A stretch of DNA of 37,156 nucleotides from Verrucomicrobiota bacterium (GCA_018823105.1 JAHJJH010000073.1:1-37156); one strand, 5' to 3'; shown: positions 1-8,501, counted from the stretch's first letter. Numbers and translations: made by a program. The notes: generated by a model from the letters alone, not told the origin.

Positions 1-166
1 AAACGGGGAGTGACCCCAGCGTCATTCTCGAGCGTCTCACGTTCGCCGCCAGTTGGTTTGCACGACACCCACTGGCTGTGACGATAACTCCGCCACGCCA
101 CCTTTGCACTCTTGGCATGACAGACCACATACCGTCACGAATGAACGCGAATATTGCTTTTTCTTA

Positions 167-199
167 TTTGGCGTTAATTAGCGTTAATTTGCGGTGATC
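167..199 (+). repeat. Short tandem ~10-bp repeat (GCGTTAATTA / GCGTTAATTT / GCGGTGATCG)
   Basis: Direct reading: ...ttggcgttaattagcgttaatttgcggtgatcg, preceded by 'cacgaatgaacgcgaata'; AT-rich intergenic stretch in a GC-rich context. Confidence 0.55.
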
Positions 200-209
200 G
201 CTCTTCGGG

Positions 210-1262
210 TTAGAACCGCAACCCCGCCAGGAACGTCACCGACGTCATCTCCAGCTCGACGATCTTGTTGAATTTCTCACGCCGCTCCTCGACTTCCTCG
301 GGCGGCCGGTCTTCCGCCAGCACCTCGGCGTTGGCTTTCATGTGCTGCACGGCGACACCGACGAGCAGGTCCACGGCCCGGCCCATCGGAATGCCGAGGA
401 GCGCGCGGGCTTCGAAATGGTCATACTCCAGGTTCAGGACCTTGTTGTTCCGCGAGGAGGTGATCCCGAGGTCCCGGGTATCGCCGCTGAAATCCAGCAG
501 GGCATAGTACCCCTGCAGCACGAGCTCCGGGGTGCGCCGATCCGCCGTGCTCCCCCCCATCCGGACGTCCAGTCCCACGCCCAGTTCCGGCAGGATCATG
601 CCGGTCCAGCCCTTACCGTGACCGCCGACCACGTATTCCTGGGGTGGAGCCTCGTAGAAGACCGTGCCGCGGGCCCGGCCCGCGTCGATGTCAAACGTGC
701 TCACGAACGTGTTGAGGCCCAGGCCGATGGAGGGGGTGATTTCCACGACGTCACCGCCGGTGATCGAGACAGGGGTGAGCATCCCGCGCATCTCCAGCGT
801 GCCGCCCTCCATGTCCGCCTTGAACGTCTCCCCGTCCGGGATGACCATGTACTCGTACTTCTCACCCTGGTAGTACACCTCCTCCACGCCGATGTAGAAA
901 TCCCGGTCCGCCGTGCTGGTCTCGGACGGGTTCAGGTAGGTGCCGGCGGCATGGAGCGTGAAGAAGCTCCAGGCCTTGTCGAACAAGAGGCCGAAGGTGC
1001 CGTACCCGCCGTCGAAGCCGAGTTCCTCCAGCGTGTAGCTTTTGGCGAACAGCGTGTTTTTTTCCGGGTCCGTGATATCGTAGTAGGGTCGGGTGGTTTC
1101 CTGGACGTACCCGTCCAGGGCGGTGATCTGTCCCGCGGCGAACGCCAGGGAAGCGCTCCGCCGCCCCTCCGTGGAGCGTCCCCATTGCACGCCGGCACGG
1201 CCGGCGGCGGGCCACAAGGCGGTCACGAAAAGGCCGATCATCACCGGGGTTCTGTTCATCAT
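210..1262 (-). CDS. Predicted exported/outer-membrane beta-barrel-like protein
   Basis: ORF with N-terminal signal-like segment MMNRTPVMIGLFVTALWPAAGRA, Gly/aromatic alternation and C-terminal aromatic (…TFLAGLRF). Start moved to the internal ATG-ATG at ~1262. Confidence 0.7.
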   Translation of the reverse strand: MMNRTPVMIGLFVTALWPAAGRAGVQWGRSTEGRRSASLAFAAGQITALDGYVQETTRPYYDITDPEKNTLFAKSYTLEELGFDGGYGTFGLLFDKAWSFFTLHAAGTYLNPSETSTADRDFYIGVEEVYYQGEKYEYMVIPDGETFKADMEGGTLEMRGMLTPVSITGGDVVEITPSIGLGLNTFVSTFDIDAGRARGTVFYEAPPQEYVVGGHGKGWTGMILPELGVGLDVRMGGSTADRRTPELVLQGYYALLDFSGDTRDLGITSSRNNKVLNLEYDHFEARALLGIPMGRAVDLLVGVAVQHMKANAEVLAEDRPPEEVEERREKFNKIVELEMTSVTFLAGLRF

Positions 1263-1384
1263 GGGGCGTCTTTCTGTTGTTGAGCGGCGCAGCGTCGGTA
1301 AAAACCGCGGGCGCGTCAAGTGGAAAGCGGCGCCCCTTTGACTTTTCGCGGTCGACGGTTTACAAAGGCACGCGCGAAAAGACC

Positions 1385-1711
1385 ATGACGCATCTGACGA
1401 TCAACGCGTGGCTCGGATTCCTGATCACCGGCGTGGCGCTGGGGATTGGCGGGGTCGCGACGTACACGAATATCCGCAACTCGCGCGGGCCCCTGGAGCG
1501 GCGCTTCGTGATCTGGAACTGCGTCGCCGCCTGGACCGCCATTCTCCTGCTGTTGTTCCTGGTGACGATCACGCCGTTCCCCTGGAACCTGATCTGGCTG
1601 GCCCTGTATTTTGTGCACTTGCCGATCGCCATCTATCGTTTTGCCTCGAAGAGCCAACTCATTCGAGTCGTAGAAGGCCGGGACGCCGCCCAGGCCGATG
1701 GGGCGCCGTGA
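1385..1711 (+). CDS. Small hypothetical membrane protein
   Basis: Internal ATG start (MTHLTINAWLGFLITGVALGIGG...); three hydrophobic segments. Confidence 0.65.
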   Translation: MTHLTINAWLGFLITGVALGIGGVATYTNIRNSRGPLERRFVIWNCVAAWTAILLLLFLVTITPFPWNLIWLALYFVHLPIAIYRFASKSQLIRVVEGRDAAQADGAP

Positions 1712-1720
1712 GAGCAAAGA

Positions 1721-1742
1721 ACCCGGGCGATGCCGCCCGGGT
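1721..1742. terminator. Perfect 9-bp stem / 4-nt loop hairpin between convergent genes
   Basis: ACCCGGGCG-ATGC-CGCCCGGGT between the 1711 stop (+) and 1766 stop (-). Confidence 0.6.
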
Positions 1743-1765
1743 CCCGTGCCGCAAACATATAACGA

Positions 1766-2701
1766 TTACTTCGCCGGGATTTCGTCCACGGGCCTGCTTA
1801 CCAGGGCGCGCCGCGGATTCTTGATCTGCACCCAGTCCGGGCCGGGGTCCTGCGCCAGTGTTTTTCCGCGGTGCGTCGGCGAGGCCTTCGCGGCCTCGTA
1901 GGCCGCCAGGGCCTCGGGGAGATGCTCCTCGAGATCCCGCGCGCGATCCTTGCTGGAGGGGTGCGTGGACAGGAAACTCAAGGCCCGGTTGAACTTGCTC
2001 TCCTCCTTGGCCGCCCGCTGCCAGAGCCGTAGCGCGGCCCGCGGATCGTACCCGGCCCGGGCCATGTACATCAACCCCACGCGGTCGGCTTCGCGCTCGT
2101 CCTTGCGCGAGTACTTCGTCACGATCAGCCCCTGGTAAAACAGGAACGCACCGCCAAAGATGGCCTGCAGATCCTCGTCGTCCTTGGCCTCGGCGTACAA
2201 CGCCCCGCCGAGCAGCAGCAGTTCCCAGGGCAGGTTGCGCGTCAACTCCTCGGTCGAGTGCCGGCAGTTGACGTGCGCGATCTCGTGCGCCAGGACGGCC
2301 GCGAGTTCGTCCTCGTCCCGGACCAGCCCATCCTCGGGATCGTACAGGCCTTCCAGCACGATCAGTTTCCCGCCGGGCAGGGCCATGGCGTTGACCTCGT
2401 TCGTGTGCAGCAGGATGACTTCATAGGGCAGTCCGGGCAGATGCGAGACCGCCGCGATGCGCTGCGTCACGCGTTCCAGTTGCTGCACGCGTTCGGGATC
2501 CTTGTTGACCCCGACCTTTTCATCCCGGGCCCATTTCTTGACGTCCTTGTAGAAATCCGTGCCGAGTTCGATATCGTCGTTGATGGACCAGAGGTTCTTC
2601 ACCTTTTTGCCCGTCACCGGGTCAATCGTGGAGCAGGAAACCAGGCCCAGGGCAAGAACCGGCAACAGCGCGGTGCGCAGCAACGACAGTATCGTCTTCA
2701 T
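1766..2701 (-). CDS. M48 family zinc metalloprotease, lipoprotein
   Basis: Lipobox LGLVSC; HExxH in AVLAHEIAHVNCRHS; EREADRVGL third-ligand motif. Confidence 0.93.
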   Translation of the reverse strand: MKTILSLLRTALLPVLALGLVSCSTIDPVTGKKVKNLWSINDDIELGTDFYKDVKKWARDEKVGVNKDPERVQQLERVTQRIAAVSHLPGLPYEVILLHTNEVNAMALPGGKLIVLEGLYDPEDGLVRDEDELAAVLAHEIAHVNCRHSTEELTRNLPWELLLLGGALYAEAKDDEDLQAIFGGAFLFYQGLIVTKYSRKDEREADRVGLMYMARAGYDPRAALRLWQRAAKEESKFNRALSFLSTHPSSKDRARDLEEHLPEALAAYEAAKASPTHRGKTLAQDPGPDWVQIKNPRRALVSRPVDEIPAK

Positions 2702-2737
2702 AGGTCCTCCGCTGATTGCGACGAGTACGGGCCGGCT

Positions 2738-3850
2738 TTATTCAACCGTGGAGGCGGTATTCTCCGGAACGGAGCCTGGTCCGTCAAGGGCCGCGAGGCG
2801 CTGCAGCGCCCATTCCGCATGCTCCCGGAGGAGTTCGTCGGGATCGCGCCGCATCCGCTGCAGCGCCGGGCGTGCCTCCGGCCGCCCGCTGTTGCCGAGG
2901 GCGACGAGCGCGTTGCGGATCAGCCGCCGCCGGCCGGTCCGCGCCACCGGCGTACCGCCGTACAGCGTCTGAAACCCGCGCTCATCAAGTTCCAGCAGGT
3001 CGGTCAGACGCGGCGCCCAGCGTTCCGGTTCGAAGCGGAGGAACGGCCGCGCCGCCGGCCGCGAGCAGCGGCGGACCCACGGGCACACCACCTGACAGAG
3101 ATCGCAGCCGAAAATCCAGCGGCCCATCCCGACACGCAGCTCCGGCGGGATCGCGCCCGGGTGCTCGATCGTCAGATAGGAGAGGCAGCGCCGGGCGTCG
3201 AGGCGGAAGGCGGAGGGAAAGGCCCCGGTCGGACAGGTGGACAGGCAGCGCGTGCAGCGTCCGCACGGATGATCGGGCGCATCCCCCGCCCCGGCGCAGC
3301 CCCACGGCGAGGCGGCGTCGTAGTCGAGCTCAAGGTCCAGCAGAAGCGCGCCCAGGGAAATGAACGACCCGAAGCGCGGGCTGACCAGGAGAGTATTCCG
3401 CCCGATGAATCCCAGGCCCGCTTGCGCCGCGAAATGGCGCTCGAGGATCGGGCCTGTATCCGTGTACGCGCGCCAGGAAACACCGCGCGCTTCGCGAGAG
3501 AGGAATTGTCCCAGCTCCTGCAGCCGCGGGAGGAGGACATCGTGGTAATCCCGGCCCCAGGCGTACGCCGCCATGCGCCCCCGCCATGGATCCTGCGCGA
3601 GGGCCGGATCCGGCCACTCCACAAAATACGAGCAACCGAGCGCCACCACGGACCGGGCCCCGGGCAGGACGGTCCCGGGCCGCGCGCGCCGTTCGGCCGA
3701 CCGGCCCAGCCAGTTCATCTCCGCCGCGTACCCCCGCGCCAAGGCGTCGCGCAACGCTGCGGCGCAAGCCGGGGATGATGCCGGGGCCAGACCGACCAGG
3801 TCGAACCCCAATTCCAGGGCCTTTTGCCGTATATGATCCGAAAGACTCAC
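2738..3850 (-). CDS. queG: Epoxyqueuosine reductase QueG
   Basis: Two ferredoxin-like Cys clusters (CGRCTRCLSTCPTGAF; CDLCQVVCPW), QueG-like N-terminus, HEAT-like C-terminus. ORF extends to 3874; a GTG at 3850 (VSLSDHIRQKALELGF) is the more plausible start. Confidence 0.93.
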   Translation of the reverse strand: MSLSDHIRQKALELGFDLVGLAPASSPACAAALRDALARGYAAEMNWLGRSAERRARPGTVLPGARSVVALGCSYFVEWPDPALAQDPWRGRMAAYAWGRDYHDVLLPRLQELGQFLSREARGVSWRAYTDTGPILERHFAAQAGLGFIGRNTLLVSPRFGSFISLGALLLDLELDYDAASPWGCAGAGDAPDHPCGRCTRCLSTCPTGAFPSAFRLDARRCLSYLTIEHPGAIPPELRVGMGRWIFGCDLCQVVCPWVRRCSRPAARPFLRFEPERWAPRLTDLLELDERGFQTLYGGTPVARTGRRRLIRNALVALGNSGRPEARPALQRMRRDPDELLREHAEWALQRLAALDGPGSVPENTASTVE

Positions 3851-3882
3851 GGTTGTGCGTGAAAAGATGGACAAGCTGAATT

Positions 3883-6051
3883 ATGTTAAACAAACTGAAG
3901 AAAGCACGCATGAAGGTATCTTTGTTCAGAATCCGGGGCCTGGATTGCGCGGAGGAAGTGAACGCCCTGCGCGCCGCCGTCGGCCGGATTCCGGGCGTCG
4001 AGGTCATGGATTTCGACCTGCTCAACGGCGTCATGAAAGTGACCGGGGCGGAAGAGCTTGCCGACGCCGTCGTTCTCGCGGCCGTCAAGAAAGCCGGACT
4101 GGAAGGAGCGCGGATCGGTCCGATCGGTCAGAACAGTCCGGCAAAAAGATTTGCCCCCGGTCGGCTTTTTGCCTGCGTGATCTCCGGCGGCGCCACGTCA
4201 GCCGGCTTCGTGGTCCACGCGTGGATGGCCGGAGGGGTGATGGCCGCGCTGGCGGAGAAAGCCGCCTTCCCGCCGGTGGCTCGGGCGCTATACGCCGCGG
4301 CGATCCTCGCGGCCGGCTGGCACGTCGCGCCTCGCGCCTGGGCTTCCGCCCGGCGTCTGCGCCCGGACATGAACCTCCTGATGACGCTGGCCGTTCTCGG
4401 GGCCGCGGCCATCGGGCAATGGTTCGAGGCGGCCACGGTGTCGTTCCTGTTCACGCTGGCCCTGTGGCTCGAATCCTGGAGCGTCGGCCGGGCGCGCCGG
4501 GCGATCCGCGCCCTCATGGATCTTGCCCCGCCGGTGGCCCGCGTAGTGGGTCCGCGCGACGGGAAGGTGGAAGAAAAACCGGTCGAAGCCATCCAGCCTG
4601 ATAGCCGGGTGGTGGTCCGGCCGGGCGAGCGTATCCCGCTGGACGGCGTGGTCATCGAGGGGGCCACGACGGTCAACCAGGCGCCGATCACCGGCGAGTC
4701 GGCCCCGGTGTCCAAGCGGGTCGGCGACGAGGTGTTCGCCGGCACCATCAACCATGACGGGGCCTTCACATTCCGCGTTACCCGTCCGTCGCAGGATACG
4801 CTCCTGGCCCGGATTCTGCGCATGGTCGAGGAAGCCCGCTCCCGGCGCGCGCCGGTCGAGCAATGGGTGGACCGGTTCGCCCGCTTCTACACCCCCGTCA
4901 TGTTCGGGCTGGCGGCCCTGGTCTGCGTGGGGCCGCCGCTGGCGGGCGTCGGGACCTGGGGCGAGTGGTTCTACCGCGGCCTGGTCCTGCTCGTGATTGC
5001 CTGCCCGTGCGCGCTGGTGATCTCCACGCCGGTCAGCCTGGTCGCGGCGCTGACGGCGGCGGCACACGCGGGAGTGCTGGTGAAGGGCGGCGCGTTTCTC
5101 GAAGCGGCGGGCCGTCTTAAAGCCATCGCGCTGGACAAGACCGGCACGCTGACCGTCGGCCGACCCGAGGTGCAGCGTGTTATCCCGCTCGACGGACACA
5201 CCCCCGGAGAACTGCTGGCCACGGCGGCGGCGCTCGAGACCCACAGCGAGCACCCCCTCGCGCGCGCCATCTTGCGGAGGGCGCAAGACGACGGCGTGGC
5301 CCCGCGCACAGCCACGGCCTTCCGCGCCCTGCCGGGCCGGGGCGCCGAGGCGGAAATCGAGGGGCGCCGCTATTGGATCGGCAGCCACCGGTTACTCCAC
5401 GACGAGGGCGGCGAATCCGCTGTTTTGCACGATCAACTCCAGACCCTCGAAGACGAAGGCCACTCCGTGATCGCCGTTGGCAACGGGCGGCACGTCTGCG
5501 GGGTGATCAGCGTGTCGGAGGGGATTCGTCCCGGAGCCGTCGAGGCCATCCGGGAATTGAGGGCCCTGGGCGTGCAACACGTGGCGGTACTGACGGGCGA
5601 CAACCAGGGCACGGCCGAGGCCGTCGCGCGCGTCGTCGGCGCGGATGAATGCCGCGCCGAACTGCTGCCGGGGGACAAGCACGATGCCGTCCGCGAACTG
5701 GCCGGGCGCTACAAGACCGTCGCCATGGCCGGCGACGGCGTCAACGATGCGCCGGCGCTCGCCGCGGCCACGATCGGGATCGCCATGGGCGCCGCCGGCA
5801 CCGATGCCGCCCTGGAGACGGCGGACATCGCCCTGATGACGGACGACCTGTCGCGACTGCCGTGGCTGGTCCGACATTCGCGACGCACTCTGCGCATTGT
5901 TCGTCAGAACATCTTCGTCGCGCTGGGCGCGAAAGGGGTGTTTATGGCGCTGGCGGCGGCGGGCCGGGCCACGCTGTGGATGGCCATCGCGGCCGACATG
6001 GGCGCCTCGCTGCTGGTGATCTTTAACGGCCTGCGCCTGCTGAAGCGTTAA
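3883..6051 (+). CDS. Heavy-metal translocating P1B-type ATPase (Zn/Cd/Pb type)
   Basis: CPC motif (IACPCALVISTPVSL), DKTGTLT, HP-locus SEHPLARAI, GDGVNDAPALA; degenerate N-terminal HMA domain with GLDCAEE. Confidence 0.95.
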   Translation: MLNKLKKARMKVSLFRIRGLDCAEEVNALRAAVGRIPGVEVMDFDLLNGVMKVTGAEELADAVVLAAVKKAGLEGARIGPIGQNSPAKRFAPGRLFACVISGGATSAGFVVHAWMAGGVMAALAEKAAFPPVARALYAAAILAAGWHVAPRAWASARRLRPDMNLLMTLAVLGAAAIGQWFEAATVSFLFTLALWLESWSVGRARRAIRALMDLAPPVARVVGPRDGKVEEKPVEAIQPDSRVVVRPGERIPLDGVVIEGATTVNQAPITGESAPVSKRVGDEVFAGTINHDGAFTFRVTRPSQDTLLARILRMVEEARSRRAPVEQWVDRFARFYTPVMFGLAALVCVGPPLAGVGTWGEWFYRGLVLLVIACPCALVISTPVSLVAALTAAAHAGVLVKGGAFLEAAGRLKAIALDKTGTLTVGRPEVQRVIPLDGHTPGELLATAAALETHSEHPLARAILRRAQDDGVAPRTATAFRALPGRGAEAEIEGRRYWIGSHRLLHDEGGESAVLHDQLQTLEDEGHSVIAVGNGRHVCGVISVSEGIRPGAVEAIRELRALGVQHVAVLTGDNQGTAEAVARVVGADECRAELLPGDKHDAVRELAGRYKTVAMAGDGVNDAPALAAATIGIAMGAAGTDAALETADIALMTDDLSRLPWLVRHSRRTLRIVRQNIFVALGAKGVFMALAAAGRATLWMAIAADMGASLLVIFNGLRLLKR

Positions 6052-6235
6052 TCTCCCTCGAACGGCGAGCTTCATCGCGTTCGGACGCCCCGGGCAGATT
6101 GGCCGGCGAGGACACGAACGGGAAGAAATGATACGCGGTGAGGGTGAGCAACTCGTGCGGTTCGAGTTCAGCGCTCACCCGGCTCCGGAGCGACCTCATT
6201 TCACAGGACTATTGTTCCCAAGCGTCCACACCCCC

Positions 6236-6261
6236 GGATCACACTTAATTAACTGTGATCC
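6236..6261. promoter_or_regulatory. 26-bp palindrome, copy 1 (one mismatched pair)
   Basis: GGATCACACTTAATTAACTGTGATCC; 25/26 identical to copy 3. Confidence 0.8.
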
Positions 6262-6273
6262 AGCCTTTGCTGT

Positions 6274-6337
6274 GCCTTCTCGCCGTGGAAAAGGCGGCAA
6301 GGCCAGGGCGGGTTCGAGCGCAACCCGGTTGACGCCC
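6274..6337 (+). other. Two adjacent potential RNA hairpins
   Basis: GCCTT-ct-CGCC(gtggaaaa)GGCG-gc-AAGGC (6274-6303) and GGGC.GGGTT(cgagcgc)AACCC...GCCC (6306-6337). Confidence 0.45.
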
Positions 6338-6470
6338 ATAGTCCACGATATGTGTTTTTTAGCTGTTATCAAATAAACGCATAAAAATTGCGTGAATACT
6401 AAAAAGGCCCGCTGAAGAATGAGCAGTGGCGCTATAGTGACTTTTTTTAATTAAATGACTTGAATGGGCA

Positions 6471-6494
6471 GATCACGCTTAATTAAGTGTGATC
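6471..6494. promoter_or_regulatory. Palindrome, copy 2 (one mismatched pair), upstream of the wHTH gene
   Basis: GATCACGCTTAATTAAGTGTGATC, ending 31 bp before the ATG at 6526. Confidence 0.8.
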
Positions 6495-6525
6495 CGAGAG
6501 AAACCAGGAAAGGAAGGGGAGTTCC

Positions 6526-7095
6526 ATGGCCTTACATCCAACTCTGTGGCGGACCTGTCGAGTTCTGGCCGGGGAAACGAGGATCCGTCTACTTCGGCTG
6601 GTGGTGAACAATCCCGGGCGGACGGTCTCGGACCTGGCCGCCACCATCGGCATCAGTCTCCCGCGCGCGAGCCAGGAACTGCGCCGGCTTCAGTCCCGGG
6701 GTCTCCTTCAGGCTGTCCGGGTCGGGCGGCAGGTGAGATACCAGCCGATCCCGGACCCCCAGGTGCCCAGCGCGAAGCCCCTGCTCAAGGCCGCAGAAAC
6801 TGTTTTCCGGCGTTTCCCGCGCGAGGCCGAAACACGTCTCGCGGAAATCGCAACGGCCTTTTCTCATCCGCGTCGTATAGCCATTGTTCGGGAACTTCTG
6901 TGGGCGCCCCAAGATACCCTCTCGCTTCTGAACGGAGTCGGCATACCACGAATTTCCCTTAATCGGCATCTGCGGCTACTACGCGCTCGGGGTTTGGTGG
7001 AGCACCGCGGAGGAAAAAACCGCTTAACGGCAAGTCACCACCCGCTGGTACAGTGTCTTGCGCGCATGATCAAGCAATCGTCCGCGGGCGGCTGA
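6526..7095 (+). CDS. Tandem (double) winged-helix ArsR-like DNA-binding protein
   Basis: Two ArsR/wHTH-like halves: LAGETRIRLLRLVVNNPGRTVSDLAATIGISLPRASQELRRLQSRGLLQAVRVGRQVRYQP and FSHPRRIAIVRELLWAPQDTLSLLNGVGIPRISLNRHLRLLRARGLVEHRGGKNRLTAS. Strong purine-rich RBS (aggaaaggaagggga). Confidence 0.85.
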   Translation: MALHPTLWRTCRVLAGETRIRLLRLVVNNPGRTVSDLAATIGISLPRASQELRRLQSRGLLQAVRVGRQVRYQPIPDPQVPSAKPLLKAAETVFRRFPREAETRLAEIATAFSHPRRIAIVRELLWAPQDTLSLLNGVGIPRISLNRHLRLLRARGLVEHRGGKNRLTASHHPLVQCLARMIKQSSAGG

Positions 7096-7110
7096 AGCCG
7101 CCGTTGGGAT

Positions 7111-7136
7111 GGATCACAGTTAATTAACTGTGATCC
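7111..7136. promoter_or_regulatory. 26-bp perfect palindrome, copy 3
   Basis: GGATCACAGTTAATTAACTGTGATCC, 15 bp after the end of the wHTH gene. Confidence 0.85.
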
Positions 7137-7180
7137 GGGGCTTTTTGGCGCAGGGGATGTTTCTTTCCCGCACGGGAAGA

Positions 7181-7208
7181 AAAAAACAGGCCCGAGGGCC
7201 TGCTTTTT
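7181..7208. terminator. Bidirectional intrinsic terminator
   Basis: AAAAAACAGGCCCGAGGGCCTGCTTTTT: 7-bp stem flanked by A-run and T-run; lies just 3' of the ferredoxin gene (minus strand). Confidence 0.85.
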
Positions 7209-7228
7209 CCCTTCATATGAATCAGGCG

Positions 7229-7417
7229 TTACTCGACCTTGATGCACTCGACCGGGCAATTGGCGGCCGCTTCCTTGGCGGCGTCCTCGGAGCCGGCCGG
7301 CACGCTGTCGCCCTTGGTCACGGCAATGTTGTCGTCGCCCATCGCGAAGACGTCCGGGGCGGTCGTCACGCACAGCTCGCAGCCCGTGCACAGGTCTTTA
7401 TCAATCGTCGCTTTCAT
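7229..7417 (-). CDS. Ferredoxin, single [4Fe-4S] type
   Basis: MKATIDKDLCTGCELCVTTAPDVF...ANCPVECIKVE; CxxCxxC...C motif. Confidence 0.93.
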   Translation of the reverse strand: MKATIDKDLCTGCELCVTTAPDVFAMGDDNIAVTKGDSVPAGSEDAAKEAAANCPVECIKVE

Positions 7418-7493
7418 GGTTGTTCTCCTTTTTTTGGTTGGATGCCAACAGGATACATGGATCATGGGCGCTTGGTCATTGTTTTTTTCCGAC

Positions 7494-8501
7494 TCATCCC
7501 ATCCGGTACTCGGTTTTGTACTTCTCCAGGATCTTGATGTAGTTGGCCCGCTCGAACGCGGCGGGGTCGGCCACGGACTTCTGGCTCAACACGCCCTTCA
7601 TCTGCCGGACGGATTCGTACTCGTTTTCCTCGAGCCAGTTGTCGAGGTCTTCCACCAGCGTGGTGAGGTGGCGGATGCCCTTCTTGAGCAGCGCGGCGGT
7701 GGTCATCACCACGTCCGCGCCGGCGAGCAGGTACTTGGCCACCTCGCGCACGGTATGTACGCCGGTGGTCGCGGCCAGGGAAGCTTGGAGGCGTCCATGC
7801 AGGATCGCGATCCAGCGCAGGGGCAGCCGGATATCCTCGGGTGTGCTCAAGTTCAGGGTGGAAGCCACGGTCATGTTCTCCAGGTCGAAGTCGGGCTGGT
7901 AGAACCGGTTGAACAGCACCAGCGCGTCCGCGCCGGCCTGGTCGAACTGCTGCGCCATGTGGGCCATGGAGCTGAAGAACGGACCGATCTTGAGCGCGAC
8001 GGGGATCGTGACGGCGGATTTGACCGCCTTCAGGACGTCGAGATACTGCTGCTCGACTTCGGTCCCGGTGAGCGCGGGATCGGTCGGGATGTAGTACACG
8101 TTCAACTCCACGCCCTTTGCCCCCGCTTCCTGGATTCTGCGCGCATACGAGATCCAGCCCTCGTGCGACACGCCATTGAGGCTGCCAATGATCGGGATGT
8201 CCACGGCGTCGGCGGCCTTGCGGATCAACTCGAGGTACGCGTCCGGCCCGACGTGGTAATCGCCGACGGACGGGAAGTAGGAGAGCGATTCGGCGAAGCT
8301 GTCGGCGCCCGCGGACAGCCGGTCATCCAGCACCTGGTCCTCCTGGCGCACCTGCTCCTCGAAGAGGGAGAACATGACCACGGCGGCGGCGCCGGCGTCC
8401 TCCATCTGCCGGATGGTATCCACGCTTTCGGAGACCGGGGCGGCGGAGGGAACGAGCGGGTTCTTCAGGCTCATGCCCATGTACGGGGTGCTCAAGTCCA
8501 T
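7494..8501 (-). CDS. Dihydroorotate dehydrogenase-like protein (DHOD family)
   Basis: MDLSTPYMGMSLKNPLVPSAAPVSES..., TIM-barrel DHOD-like sequence; immediately downstream of the PFOR gene. Confidence 0.88.
   Translation of the reverse strand: MDLSTPYMGMSLKNPLVPSAAPVSESVDTIRQMEDAGAAAVVMFSLFEEQVRQEDQVLDDRLSAGADSFAESLSYFPSVGDYHVGPDAYLELIRKAADAVDIPIIGSLNGVSHEGWISYARRIQEAGAKGVELNVYYIPTDPALTGTEVEQQYLDVLKAVKSAVTIPVALKIGPFFSSMAHMAQQFDQAGADALVLFNRFYQPDFDLENMTVASTLNLSTPEDIRLPLRWIAILHGRLQASLAATTGVHTVREVAKYLLAGADVVMTTAALLKKGIRHLTTLVEDLDNWLEENEYESVRQMKGVLSQKSVADPAAFERANYIKILEKYKTEYRMG

Noticed and set aside
2258-3778. 506-aa plus-strand ORF
   Set aside because: Antisense to the M48 protease and QueG genes; Arg/Pro-rich with no domain.
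6128-6376. 82-aa ORF overlapping palindrome copy 1
   Set aside because: Spans the palindrome and hairpins, no RBS, no recognisable sequence; treated as non-coding.
3883-7095. ATPase plus ArsR-like gene as a classical metal-resistance operon
   Set aside because: The wHTH protein lacks metal-sensing Cys/His motifs, a 474-bp structured gap separates the genes, and no palindrome precedes the ATPase.
6232-7140. Classical insertion sequence or MITE
   Set aside because: No transposase and no evident target-site duplication; kept only as a candidate unusual element.
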